A stretch of DNA of 64,000 nucleotides from Hyalella azteca (taxonomy: Eukaryota; Arthropoda; Malacostraca; Amphipoda; Hyalellidae). Every line of letters starts with the position of its first letter. Position 1 is the stretch's first letter. Shown piece after piece: positions 12,880 to 24,842 of the stretch. The stretch lies in the NCBI RefSeq assembly GCF_000764305.2, contig NW_025936220.1, positions 1 through 64,000 of the forward strand. The letters run 5' to 3'. The translations under genes and the position numbers were made by a program. The notes under the pieces were generated by a model. That model was not told where the DNA came from. It was given only the letters and a program-made list of their open reading frames with translations, and did no database searches.

Positions 12880-15522
12880 TTAGTAGGGTGAGTAGTGGTA
12901 TCGCCGGCCTCTGAAATAAAAAATCATAATGAGATCAAAGAAAATAGTACAACATAAAGATGAGTAAGATTTTAATTCAGAGAGAAGATTAGTAGACGTT
13001 CAGCCCAGATAAAAGCATTGCTTATTCTGGTCCCGAATGATGTTTTCATCATTTAGATTGGAGCACAACATAAAAAATCTTCGAACAAGTAGAATATATC
13101 CAATATTCAAGATTCAAAAAGTATTTATATAGATAATATGAGTGAAGCTTAATCTTGTAATTCAGCTGTTCTCAAGAATTGCTTAGGTGAAGTTTTTACA
13201 GAGGTGAAAAATAAAACGTAAACCTTGCGTTAAACTAAGGCTACACCAATCAAGTGAGCAAACAAATTATTAGTCCTATTTTCAAAATAATAATTTCACG
13301 ACTCAAATCTCGTTCAGGAAAGAAACCAGGTACAATTATGCAAGTTATGCAATATTTTTCTAGAAAGCATACGTACACAAAAATACCCAGGCTTCATAAC
13401 GAGCATAGAGTTTCATAAATCACATGGACTCCAAAAAGAGCAAGGACCAGCAACACACCTCGGTCTCCTGATGGGTCTGTAGCCTCCTCCGCCGTAAAAT
13501 CCTGATCTAGCACGTCCTCGAGGTCGGGACCCACGAGGGAAGCGATTGGTCGACGAAATACCAGGCTTGTTTGTGCGCTTGGGCATCACCTGTAATTGCA
13601 AATCAAAATAGTTACGAGTTTGTAACTCCCATCAGCCAATCTGTGACAGCTGTTAAAACTAAACCCACCAATCACAGATAAAATTAGGAAACTATTTATG
13701 TGTTACTCAAGTAAATTTAGATAGTACAGCCCCAGATGTCAAAAGGATCAAAAGATAAGATACAAAGATCAAAATTTAGAAGTTTTGAGGGCATATGATT
13801 AAGAGAAATGGTACAAATTTTTTGGATGGACATTTTTTATAGCCCAAATAAAAGAAAAAACATTGAAGAGAGCTTAACACAAACATGAATTTTACCTATG
13901 TGCAAATCGGAAATTGTATGTGCAAATCGGAAAGGAACTCAACCTGTGAAATTTACATTCCCTGATAATGATTGAAATTTTGGCAGAATAAATGAATAAA
14001 TAAATGAAATGGCAGAATAAATGATTTTGAAAATTTATATATTTTTAAAATATTTAAAAAATGTAAAAATAATTTTTTTATATTTCTACATCTTCCTATT
14101 GTTCACATACATTAAACATTTTAGAAATGAACAGCCTTTATGCAAGCGTACCTTAAGCTGTCTTCCTCGGAACAGAGACTCGTCAAGAGCCATTGCCATC
14201 TGGATGGAATCCTTGTCATTAAATTCAATATAAGCAAAGCCCTTAGGATGCCCATCAAACTTGTTACAGAGGATTGTGACTCTGTTGACAGCCCCACAGC
14301 CATGGAAATGCTGTTCCATCTCCTCAGCAGTTGCGCCATAATCCACCTGAGAACATAATTCAACACAATGAGTGAGCATCTCAAACACACACACACATGA
14401 CATCTTTCATCTTTGGGTTAAAATATTAAAAAAGCAAGGGGCTGACACTTGACTTCTGCAATAATATTTAAAATATAATATCTGAATATTTTCTTCGGAA
14501 AGTCTCATACTTTTCTATCGTAATTATGTATTCCAAGTAAAATCATGATTAAACTAAAATGTAATTGTAATTATATAAATTCCCTGACAATTCTACCGCG
14601 AAAATTTAGATATTTCATATCAACACAGCAATGCTGCTGCTGTGATACTCGTAGTTGAAGGCCTCACAGATAGGTGAGGTAATGTTACCTTTATAATAAG
14701 TCCCAAAGATAACATATCAAATAAAAATCCCAGTTTAAGAAAATGAATATTGTATGGATTTCAACATTTTAAATCTAACATACAGCTATATCCAATGTAC
14801 TCCATGAAAATTGAAAACATAAAAAGCTATGCATCCAAACTGAACCTCCTAACTCCACACTATGACTGACATTAGATGAGATAGAACTTCAGACATGGTA
14901 ATTATCAGGAGATTTTTTACATTTCCAACATAGATGCTACGAGCATCCACTTCCATCTTCTCCTCTATGGTAAGTGGGTTGGATGCTGAAGGAGAAGTAG
15001 CGCCTGGAGGTGAGAAGTTGCTCATTTGTTTGTCAGCCTCGGTTTGGATCTGTCTGATCTTCTCAGCTTCATCTTCCATCTCCCGCACACGAGCTGCATA
15101 ATAGTTTTTATTAGTTATGTAGAATACTAGTACATGGGAAAAAAATTAAATGAGAGCCAAGTGACTTTAAAAAAATGAACATGATCCTGTCTTAATTTAG
15201 TTTCAAGCAACAGTAATAAAATATATTTAACTCCATCTTGTATAGAAAGTATAGCTAAATGACAAATGCATTTATTGAGTTTTGCTCACATATAAAATTA
15301 AGCTCAGTAATTGCATGACTGAATTAATGCAATGCACTGCTCCTGTAAAGAATATTCATGGGTCAGGTGTAAATTTCATTATTGCGGCATATATATACTG
15401 CTTGGATTGATCTCATTACCTTTGATGGCTTCCAGCTCAGACTCAATGTTCTGGTCTGTATCATTGAAGGTTTCTTCAGACACATCAGCATTTTCATCAT
15501 ACTGCAGCTCTTCTTGATCCAT
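12880..15522 (-). CDS. Pabp2: Nuclear poly(A)-binding protein (PABPN1/Pabp2)
   Basis: The protein binds nascent poly(A) tails in the nucleus and stimulates poly(A) polymerase. Coding exons in transcript order are 15522-15420, 15093-14921, 14346-14152, 13589-13459 and 12910-12880. All are GT-AG and in phase, giving 210 aa. Residues 1-35 are acidic. A coiled-coil segment follows ([20 protein letters not shown]), then [15 protein letters not shown]. One RRM covers [18 protein letters not shown] (RNP2 precedes it as IYVGNV) and includes RNP1 KGFAYIEF. The tail is Arg/Gly-rich ([18 protein letters not shown]) and ends HYSPY, matching the family's C-terminal YSPY. Length is close to the roughly 220 aa of the fly protein. 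No N-terminal polyalanine tract is present, unlike human PABPN1. The start is the first ATG (CAT at 15520-15522). Identity is secure from motif order. Confidence 0.96.
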
Positions 15523-15667
15523 GGTGTGAAATTTTTCAGAAATTCTAAATACCTAAAATTTCAAATACCACACTTTCCTGAATAGAGAAGAAGAAAGGGT
15601 AATTATTGAACACAAAACTGGAACACCAAACTAATTCTCAGTTAAATATATACGTATACATCCCAAT

Positions 15668-16652
15668 TACTGTAAAATGGGGTAACTTAGACCAGTGGGG
15701 TAACTTAGACCACTTTTTGTTTTTTTAACAAAAACCACCAAAACTTGAAAACTATTTGACATAGAAAAATTTTGTCAATGGGCATTAAAGGCCTAATACT
15801 GAGGCTACATAACACAATAGAAAGATTTAAAAAGTTTGCATATCTAATAGGTTAAAAAATTAAAAATGTGACCAACAAAAAAAAAAGCTATTATTTAAAG
15901 CCTGTCAGAGTACCCCCTCAAATTTTTTCATTTTTTGGTTAAATAACTCCAGGTTTTGATGCATTGTAGTAGAACTCTTCTAGTTACATATGCAAATGAC
16001 AAATTTTAGGAAAGCGTCATAGTTTGCAAATGGGGGGCGCCACCCCCAAATGGGGTAACTTTGACCACCTAATGGCAGCCATGACGGGGTAACATTGACC
16101 GGCTTGGAAATCAAGTTAAAATTACCATAGGTAGGTACCTATATAACATATTTTATGTTTTTTATATACCTATTGTTTTTTTCTTTATGTTTCAGACTCT
16201 ACAGAGTCTTATATATGGTAATTTTAACTTAATTTCCAAACTGGTCTATGCTACCCCATCACGGCTGCCATTAGGTGGTCACATTTTGCCCATTTGGGGG
16301 CAGCGCCCCCCATTTGCAAACTATGACACTTTCCTAAAATCTGTCTTTTATATATGTAACTAGAAGAGTTCTACTACAATGCACCACAACCTGGAGTTAT
16401 TTGGAGTTATTTTACTAAAAAATAAAATTGATTTTACCACCCGGTCAAAGAAACCCAAGAGCTGGGGTAACAAAGACCATCACTTTTTTTTAAATTACAT
16501 CAAAACTGTGAAAGGCAGGAGCCAGCAATTTATGGTGAGTAAAGCTAGAGTATAGACCTGTATTTTGCATGTTTCAATTTAAGTTTAACTTATCTAGTAA
16601 AACAATGGCATCATTTAAAAAAAAGTGGTCAAAGTTACCCAATTTTATGGTA
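15668..16652. mobile_element. 985-bp foldback element
   Basis: The ends are TACTGTAAAATGGGGTAACT and the inverse of a near-identical TACCATAAAATTGGGTAACT. The two halves are imperfect reverse complements along their whole length, centred near 16170. Examples are CAAATGGGGGGCGCCACCCC near 16028 against its inverse near 16290, and the TAGTAGAACTCTTCTAG block near 15970 against its inverse near 16360. There is no open frame. It lies just upstream of the PABPN1 start, so it could affect that promoter. Confidence 0.8.
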
Positions 16653-16659
16653 CTTAATT

Positions 16660-17725
16660 AGGCTTTTAATCAAGAGCTATTAAGCTTTTAATTGAGAAAA
16701 TTTTAATTTTTGCACACAGCTCGGAATGAACTGTGTGGGTCTAATTCCAAGCTGTGTTGGAATTAGTTTTTATGTGTCTAAAACCATCTCTTAACTTAAT
16801 CATCTATTAATTTATTTACCACTTGAAATCAGCAAATACAAATATACTTAAAGGATTCCTTATATATTCACAGACTTATTTAAAAGTCTCAAACCATAAT
16901 ATTCTTTCTACACAAATAGTTTATCACTATTTGGTAGAGCAAGGTGACCCTATTTGGTATCAACTTTGACATATTTTTTTATGTTCTCACTGGGTGACAT
17001 GCACTGCCTCTCTTTGGATCTTAACATTTTCCCACCAGATGGCCCAGACCTAGTGTTTTGGCAATAGTATGGCGCGCAATAGTATGACGTCACTATTTCA
17101 ACCATCAACGAATGCATGGAACTAAGACAAAGCTTAATATAAAGGAAAAAGTTGAGAAGTATCAGAAATACCCACAATGTTGGAATAGGGTAAACAAGGT
17201 ATATTCCAACATCGTGGGTAATTCCGACACTTCTCAACTTTTTTCCTTTATATTAAGCTTCGTCTTAGTTCCATGCATTTGTTGATGGTTGAAATAGTGA
17301 CGTCATACTTTTGAGCGCCATACTATTGCCAAAACACTAGGTCTGGGTGGTCAGGCAGGAAAATGTTGAGATCCAAGGAGAGACAGTGCGGGTCACCCAG
17401 TAAAGAACATCGAAAAATGTGTCAAGTTGATAGTTGACCTTGCTCTACCAAATAGAGATAAAATGTTTGTGTAGAAAGAATATTATGGTTTGAGACTTTT
17501 AATGTCTGTGAATATATTAGGAATCCTTTAAGTATACTTGTATTTGCTGATTTCAAGTGGTAAAAAAATTAATAGATGATCAAGTTAAGAGATGGTTTTA
17601 GACACATAAAAACTGATTCCGACACAGCTTGGAATTAGACACACACAGCTTGTTCCAAGCTGTGTGCAAAAATTAAAATTTTCTTAAATAAAAGCTTAAT
17701 AGTTCCTAATTAAAAGCTTAATTAA
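16660..17725. repeat. Head-to-head inverted pair of repeat family A
   Basis: The left arm, 16660-17190, matches family A in the same orientation as the copies at 1-1170. The right arm, from about 17195, is its inverse. The arms meet at ACCCACAATGTTGGAATA and its inverse, around a short GGGTAAACAAGG centre. Such a long palindrome is prone to assembly error. Confidence 0.75.
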
Positions 17726-17859
17726 GTAGTGTTCAACATTCAATAGTGTTCTAATTCCAAGCTGTGACTGCTGTGTTAGTGTGTTGTATTCCAATACAGC
17801 TCACACAGCGATCAGAATTCGAGCACATGAGTGTTGGCATTATGCCATTATGTCCAACA

Positions 17860-18005
17860 GGATTATAGGGTAAACGCGGTATATTCCGACATCGTAGGTA
17901 ATTCCGTCACCTCTCCAGCTTTTCCTTTATATTAAGCTTTGTTTTAGTTCCATGCGTTCATTGATGGTTGAAATGGTGACGTCATACATTTGCGTGTCGA
18001 AATAC
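17860..18005. repeat. Partial family A copy cut at the adapter
   Basis: The sequence starts GGGTAAACGCGGTATATTCC and follows the right-arm orientation. It stops abruptly in the GACGTCATA segment, a few bases before the Tn5 mosaic-end sequence. The truncation coincides with the artefact, not with a normal repeat boundary. Confidence 0.7.
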
Positions 18006-18043
18006 CTGTCTCTTATACACATCTAGATGTGTATAAGAGACAG
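18006..18043. other. Tn5 mosaic-end junction (library adapter artefact)
   Basis: A 19-bp Tn5 mosaic end (CTGTCTCTTATACACATCT) is followed directly by its exact reverse complement. This 38-bp palindrome is the Nextera mate-pair circularisation junction. Its translation, PVSYTHLDVYKRQ, is a known contaminant peptide. It is not native sequence. The join between the repeat on the left and 18044 onward may be a chimera or a mis-scaffolded link. Confidence 0.97.
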
Positions 18044-18218
18044 TCCTTAGACCATGCAAGTAGGGAATTACGATGTATAATAATTGTGTTTTCATTACTA
18101 TTCTATAATTTAGTGCCCTTCTACAATATTTTTCTCACTATTAGTGAGAAACACGAATTCAGTTTACCGATTTTCTATCTACATACACTGGCCATTATTG
18201 AAGTGCACTTGTAAAATT

Positions 18219-18470
18219 TTTTGCCTTTCAGACTTCTTCAAGAGCTTTAGCATAAAAACATTTTCTTCTCCAAGAAAATGTCCCAGTCTATGTGAACATC
18301 TTCTTGCTACTCCATTCTCCAGTGAATCTAATGAAGACCTGGATCAAAAGTCTTCTGATAATGGATACGATATTGGTTTCACCAATATGCCTGAAACCAG
18401 TTCTGAAAGCAAATTTGAAGAAGAAAATGAATCAATCATGATTGAAATTAAAAGAATGGAAGGTGGAAAC
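18219..18470 (+). other. Coding-like stretch of unknown origin
   Basis: This open stretch, inside a frame spanning 18144-18536, encodes an acidic, Ser-rich peptide (for example PETSSESKFEEENES). It runs directly into the 20-bp minisatellite. The composition is exon-like, but there is no recognisable domain and no clear partner exon. It could be a fragment of a transposon-encoded protein. An acceptor-like TGCCTTTCAG ends at about 18230. Confidence 0.2.
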
Positions 18471-18478
18471 CTGGCCTC

Positions 18479-18698
18479 TCAAGCTGGACCTCTCCATCTG
18501 GATCCTGGCCTCTCAACCTGGACCCTGGCCTCTTAACCTGGACCCTGGCCTCTCAGTTGGGACCCTGGCCTCTCAGTTGGGACCCTGGCCTCTCAGTTGG
18601 GACCCTGGCCTCTCAGCCGTAACACTGGCCTCTCAACCTGGACACTGGCCTCTCTGCCTAGACATTGGCCTCACAACCATGGCCCTGGCGTCTTTGGC
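18479..18698 (+). repeat. 20-bp minisatellite
   Basis: About eleven units of a CTGGCCTCTCAGTTGGGACC-like sequence, with exact 20-bp spacing in the middle copies and diverged edge copies. Because 20 is not a multiple of 3, one reading frame passes through all three phases of the unit, and most units lack stops in every phase. The open frame across it is therefore not evidence of a gene. Confidence 0.85.
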
Positions 18699-18737
18699 CC
18701 AACATCCTTGATGTTTTCCCAACATCAAGGATGTTGG
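18699..18737. repeat. Perfect 17-bp inverted repeat
   Basis: CCAACATCCTTGATGTT and its exact inverse flank a 5-nt loop (TTCCC). It lies at the right edge of the minisatellite. It could be a foldback end or a minimal MITE remnant. Confidence 0.75.
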
Positions 18738-19297
18738 AAAAACACACATTTTCTTTGAAATCTCAATCTCAAATAAGGCATTTTTCGCTAAAATACTAGA
18801 GTTTATTGGAAGTTTCTTGGCCAGACTTCTTAAGCCTATTGTTGCTAGCAAAAGTAACGTATAAAATGATAATTAACTATGCCAGCTACATAATATCATC
18901 CATATTTTGTTCTCAGAAGACTAAATGGATCATACCGTTGCGTTTAATGTTAGGATCTTGTAAGACCAAGTGGACTGAAATGTTGCCTTACAATTTTTCA
19001 ATATACAATTTTCAATGTTTATAGGTACTCATCTATACACTACTTAGTGACTGGAATCACTAGAAATTATACCAAAAAAATGTTATGCGCTTAAAAAAAT
19101 TTGGTCATTAAAGAGTTAACAGTTTTCTTGTGACAAAAACTCCAATGTGACTGATAAATATCAATAGAGTTGACATCCTGCAATAAAAAACAGTAACAAG
19201 TGGTTGTGTAATCAAATAATGTGTTTCTAGATTGATAATATTGAATATCAGGTTTGTACTTTTGTTAAAAACCTTGTAACACAAGAATTACCTGTTG

Positions 19298-19522
19298 GTC
19301 CTGTCTTACCCCAGCCCCGGTCCCATCTTACCCCAGTGGGGTAAGATGGGACCAGCTCACTTTTTTTAATCCGTACAGAAAACTGTGTTGTATGCAGAAA
19401 GTCTGAGTTGTAGCTTAGAAGCCCATTGCATAACTACACCTTGTGATAGGTTTAGGGTTTTTTATTTATTCATGGTATAGATGCTACATGCTTGTTAGTT
19501 ATTTCGGTCCTGTCTTACCCCA
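19298..19522. mobile_element. Short inverted-repeat element with GGGGTAAG ends
   Basis: GGTCCCATCTTACCCC and its exact inverse flank AGT at about 19319-19353. A further GGTCCTGTCTTACCCC lies near 19505 and pairs with GGGGTAAGATGGGACC. The terminal sequence resembles that of the foldback element at 15668-16652, suggesting a related non-autonomous family. Confidence 0.5.
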
Positions 19523-21710
19523 TCTGACTATATACTAGTGTTATTAATTTATTTTCTTAGTAATTTATCATTTATCTATCATATATTTGTCATTTATAAG
19601 TCTTATGATGCCAAAACTTTGAAACTGAAATTTATTTTATTCAATTCCACCTTTAGATGAATTTAGACCATTCATATCAGTCACAACTGTTTGCTCCACA
19701 TCTTGCAGTCAAGTCTCAGTCAAATACCAAAATAATTTATTTTATTTAAAATAGATAGCCTACAACTATAGCTTTTTAATTGAGCTAAAATCTTTGAAAT
19801 TGGCTTATAGGAAATCTAGAAATTATAGTTTTAAAAATGTGCTAAAATTAGTCTATTTTTGGGATGTAATTGAATAAAGAAGAAAATTCATAGCTTTTTC
19901 ACTTTTATTCATACTCCACTTAATTTTTTGTGGTATTTTACGGTACTAGATTTCTTCCTCTTTGCAGATGTAATAATTTTCATTATTTTCAAAGGAAAAA
20001 TTATTTTTTCTATATTACTGTTAACAAGGAAATTAAAAATGATTGACTTTAAGAGTCTGCATCATAGTGCTGCAAAGTCCAAGTTCCCTAGGACCAGCAA
20101 ATTGCTATAAAATTTGAGCTTATGTATGAAATGGCCGTCACCAGTGGCTGGTCCCGCTGACCAGCCCCTGGCCCCGTGATCACTTCAATGGCATATTTGT
20201 GGCTTACACGCCCAGGCATCAGGAATATTGTTCATGAGGTAAGGGAAGGCTTTTAGGTGGCCGGTGAATAGCCAGAGGGAGGCCAGAGCTAATATGCTAT
20301 GGCCGACTGCTGGCCACTCATGATCCGGGGAGGAGGAAGAGGGGCTGCAACCACTTGACAGCGGCTGGCAAATAATTTATTAACTTTGCGGTTCCCTCGT
20401 AAACCATTGTGCATGCCTAGGCTCCTTCACTGTAGGATACTCGAAGCAGAAACTTTCAAGTTAATCGACTTATATCTCCTACAATGAATTTTGATTCCGA
20501 ATTTCATGGTATAAGCAATCAATGAAGAACAAATATTAAAACCTGCGGACGTCAAGAAAATTGTAGAAAAGTTGCTTCCTTTACAAACATCGAGGAGCAA
20601 AATTTTACCCTTCCTGATAACAGTTGAAATAAAAGTTTACAAAATTTATATTGATGTCTGCAAATTGAAAATAATAATTAGGCTCCACGATAACAATCCA
20701 AATTTCAGACTTTTATCTAATTTATGAGGGGATTTATTGGACAAATTCTGCCAACTATTGCAGCAGACAGTCTTGATGCAGTCTCTTAAACTTAAGCTCT
20801 GGACTGGCCACTCAGGCCACTGTACCTGAGCTAAGAAAGTGGAAATATTCCATGTCTGGGTTAAGTGACTAAGGTGGAATAATGGAATTTGAAGTTGCTT
20901 TATGTAAACAGGATTAGAATTTTCCTACTTTTTTCTGAAATCTCCTGGCTTTAATAATCAATGTGACAAGTTTTTTATACATTTGGAATCTTGCAGCCCA
21001 ATCATGCATTTTTGTTAACAATTATATAAGAGGTAATTCATCTGGAAGAAATCTTGCAGTTCCGGAAATGGCGGTGGCAGGGAAGCTCTAGTCACGGCCC
21101 TATGGTTAGTACTAGTTTTCCATGCTTGTAGGTCCTATAATCATTAATGTAAACAAGTAAACTTATCAATGATATGAGTTTGTAATTCAAAACTAAGAAA
21201 AACAATAAAAATAACCAGTTGCCCAATAAAGTGGCATTGATGATTGAAATGATAATTGATGGTAATGGTTTTGTAGTTTGGATCTTTTTTTGGATTTGGA
21301 TTAATCGTACTGATGGTACTATGGTAGGCTACTGTCAAGTGTCAAGACAGTGAAGGCACTCAAGTGTCAACTGATAGTACCACAAAACCACAAATCATAA
21401 TTCATATGATTATTAAGCCAGGGCACTCAAACGTAAACAAAAAAAATCTTGTTCATTAATTAGACGTGATTTCAACATAATAGTAAATGGAACCTCAACA
21501 AAAACAAACATTTTGGTGTTTGACCAGAGACCCACCCACTATACAGCACAGACAGCAGGCAAAAATTATAAAAGTGCTCACGCCTCATTTGGTTTATATT
21601 CATCTTTTACTTTAAGGCATTTGAACTCACTGTTTCGGCTATGGTCGTATCCAACAACTGCAAAGTAATCAGCAAGTCTAGTCATAGTCGTTACCCTCTC
21701 CGAGGGAATT
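19523..21710. other. Unassigned non-coding stretch
   Basis: This is AT-rich DNA with no convincing open frame, RNA gene or element boundary. Confidence 0.5.
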
Positions 21711-21711
21711 C

Positions 21712-21912
21712 TTATTCATGATACTGATACGGCAGGTCATCACTCAGGGCACGTTGCTCAACTCCAACCCATGCAGCTCCCAGATTGCGACTGCCACACA
21801 CCGCCAGAATGATGAGGCCGACCTTCGTAAACCATAACCAATGTGGGATTATTCCCATAGTAATGTTAGCGACTGCTGCAAAGCGGGCTGTGAATATCAT
21901 TTGCTTAAAATA
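21712..21912 (-). other. Candidate terminal exon, unidentified
   Basis: A minus-strand open frame is clearly more GC-rich than its surroundings. It encodes a hydrophobic segment (WLWFTKVGLIILAVCG) followed by RNLGAAWVGVEQRALSDD and ends at a stop after LPYQYHE. It could be the last exon of a membrane-protein gene whose other exons lie elsewhere, or an old exon fragment. No family is recognised and no matching upstream exon was found. Confidence 0.25.
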
Positions 21913-21960
21913 TTTGTAATTTTTATTATCAGACGATGAATATAAATCAGACTTTCTCAA

Positions 21961-22845
21961 TTATAATTACATGGGCAGTAAATAGAAGCGTAGGTATTAA
22001 AATATAGTCCAATAAACAAACCGACACTTCAGTTCGAAGTTTTCTATGTTCGTACCTCCTAAGCCAATTTTATGCAAGCAAACTTTGACGCTGATTTTCA
22101 TTTTAAAAACCTCGCTTGTCAAAATTGTGCACTCAGTGTGCGCTTGAGGTCAGATTAACTAGTAATTAATGAAAACTAACGACGACTAGGTAGAGCGCTC
22201 TGTTTGTGGGTCGCGATGAGGGAATTAATTTGTCTGTTTCATGCCTAAATTGCCAGATTCCTTTGTTGATAAGCGAGTTTATGCATTTAAATGGAAGCGA
22301 AGGCATTAGTTGATCACGCGCTCAAAAGATCATAACTGGATTAGGTTCGCAAAGCTCGTTGTTCCGAAGACATTCACGGAGTGAGGAGTTCGGATAGGGG
22401 TTGAAGCAGTGAGGTGGGCTTGAGTTAAGACTGAGTTCACAGTCGCACTGCGTTTCTATTGATAATGTAACGTTGACGAATGTTGTGAATTTGCAGAGCT
22501 AACTTCCATCACGACTACTGGTTAACCGCAAGCACTCATCCGTCGGATTCACATCATGAGTCATGCGCAGCCTTGCTTCAAGCGTGACTCAAAGGACACT
22601 CGTATACGGAACTATGGATACGTAGTTCGGGAAAGAGCCAACCGCGGGATCGCCATTTGATTATATTTGGAAGATAATACGTTTTTCTTCTTTTAAATTC
22701 GCATACACTGAATACGCATTGTTCAGGCTCGAACGTTGTCTACAATACCTCTTGCACTTGAATGCCTGAATGCTGCTAACTTACGTTATTTATTGTGAAC
22801 GTGCTTTTTTACAACACTTCACTTTAACTTTACTTATTGTTAGTT
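21961..22845. other. Unassigned non-coding stretch
   Basis: No feature is recognisable here. Short open frames on both strands lack splice context. Confidence 0.4.
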
Positions 22846-23150
22846 TGTCTGTCTTCTACAAATCTTTTGATCGATATTTAACACACTTCTACCTCTACAA
22901 TCGATCTGAAATTTTGCACACATGTGTAAAGTCGGAGACAATGCATGAATCAATTGACAGAATAAATAATTTTGAAAATTAAAAGAAATTAATTTAAAAA
23001 ATTTGTTAAATAATTTTGTCTTCTATAAATCTTATAATAGATAGGTATTCAGCCCATTTCTACCTGTTCAATCGATCTGAAATTTTGCACACTTAAGTAA
23101 AGTCGGAGAAAATGCATGAAGCAATCGACACATTAAATAATTTTGGAAAT
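22846..23150. repeat. Two-copy tandem duplication, about 170-bp period
   Basis: The unit TGTCTTCTACAAATCTT...AATCGATCTGAAATTTTGCACAC...AATAATTTTGAAAATT at about 22850 is repeated with changes from about 23019. Two copies are present. No function is apparent. Confidence 0.75.
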
Positions 23151-24721
23151 TTAATTTATTTTTTTTCATATATTAAAAATATTAAAAATCAATTTTTTAA
23201 TATATTGAAATAAGGTTAGAAATTCATTGTAGATGTGTCACATCGGAGACACTGTATTTTTTACAAGTGTCTTGAAAAATTAATTTTTAAACATATATTA
23301 TTAGAATGTTGCTTTTATTGTCACGATGAATAGTTAAGAACAATACAATGAATGTTTCGGAATTTTGTTCGGAGCAGATTACAAATTGCCCTTGAAATTG
23401 GATAATCTCAGCGATATGTTCAGGTACTCGCACAAGTTTTAGATTTTGTATTACTATTTTGGAATTAGAGTCTATGCTTGAAAAGTCATGGTTTCGATTG
23501 GTACCAGGGCATAAACAATTACAAATATTCTATAGCTGCAGATGACGTATACTGCGTTCACTATGTAGTCTAATTAATTGCTTGCATTCGTTTATTCCAT
23601 TTGCATTACCTGCTCATTTTTGCTGCGCTAATAAAGTGACATATGACTGTAGGGTATCTCTAAGTTTATTCCCAGGTGAATGCATTGAAAAAATTCTGTG
23701 TCAGCTTGCATTTGCAGTGTTTGCTCATAGCGCAAGAGCTTTGTGGGCGCTGCTTCCTCGTAGTTCCGTTAGACAGACATCTCAGGTGTGGCGCCTGCAA
23801 AACCCAATGTGCAAAACCTAACTGCAGGTCTCTGCTCAACATTGAGCAAGATTTCCGAGTGGCAGCCCCAAGTTTCAAGGAGTTATATGGTGCGAAATGA
23901 TCTCACTGCAGCTATTAATGAAGTTCAAGCAAATCCGTTCAGCATTGAAGGACTTATGAGTGGTTAATTAAGTTGAACGTGGGTCCGGAGAAGTGTCGAT
24001 TCGGTAGAAATAACAGTTTCTCTTTCTTCCTCATATTTATCTACTGTATTTACAAATTCTTTTTCATTCGCATTTTGAGAGTACATTTGCATTGAACTCC
24101 GAGTTATATGATGATATTGATTTAAATTCATGTTGATTTAAGTCTCAACTTTCCTTAGGAATAATTCTTATTTTACCTGAACAATTTTTTAAAATATCTT
24201 GGTACTCTGTACTAGTGTGATGTAACTGACAAGCAACTTGCTGGAATTTTTTTACTACCGCAGAACGGATGAATCGTAAAAATTCCCGTTGTTACTAAGT
24301 GAAGAATTATAAATAAAACTTAAGGAATAACTGGCCTACTGTAACGAATATATAACCTCAATGAGGTTGTCACTCATAATATATTCGTTTTCAAAAGCAC
24401 CAACTAACAACGATGCAAGGTTTTGCAAACTAATGGGTCACCTAATTAGAGTTTATTTAAACATTGATTACCTCTGGTGTAAGCAGCTCGCAATAACCTC
24501 GGTTAGGCTATCTTGAGATTCGCTCAATAAGTTTCGCTTCAGGGAGAAGTCATGATTTCCTTGTGTGTGATATCAGAATTTGCAGTCAATGCAAAGAAAC
24601 GCGCTTAAGCAATCGGGTTATGTAGAAGTCTCTCATCGCGGTAATTTGGGTTTCATATTCAAACTCAGCGATACAAATCCCCAATTCCGTTTAAAACGCA
24701 CGGTCATGCAATTAATAATAT
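23151..24721. other. Unassigned non-coding stretch
   Basis: AT-rich sequence. A plus-strand frame at 23676-23900 has several cysteines (RCGACKTQCAKP) but no splice-supported context. A small inverted repeat (AACCTCA/TGAGGTT) lies near 24354. Nothing else is supportable. Confidence 0.4.
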
Positions 24722-24842
24722 AGTATAATCATATAGCGGTTTCAGCGCTCATTAGGCCGTAGGCCTGTCGCCGATTCTTAAGATTGCAGAACATCCAGTG
24801 CTTGTTGAGGGCTCGAACTCGCAACTCACTACTTCAAATTTT
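24722..24842 (-). mobile_element. tRNA-derived SINE, 3' half
   Basis: This matches the inverse of the 3' half of the full-length SINE at 38131-38372 (GAGTTGCGAGTTC, GCGACAGGCC, GCTGAAACCGCTAT). The 5' half in the same orientation is found at 25737-25854. Only about 10 bases are missing between the halves, so they probably form one SINE split by an insertion. Confidence 0.75.

Noticed and set aside
17990..18214. Open frame containing VSYTHLDVYKRQ
   Set aside because: It is translated Tn5 mosaic-end adapter, not a gene.
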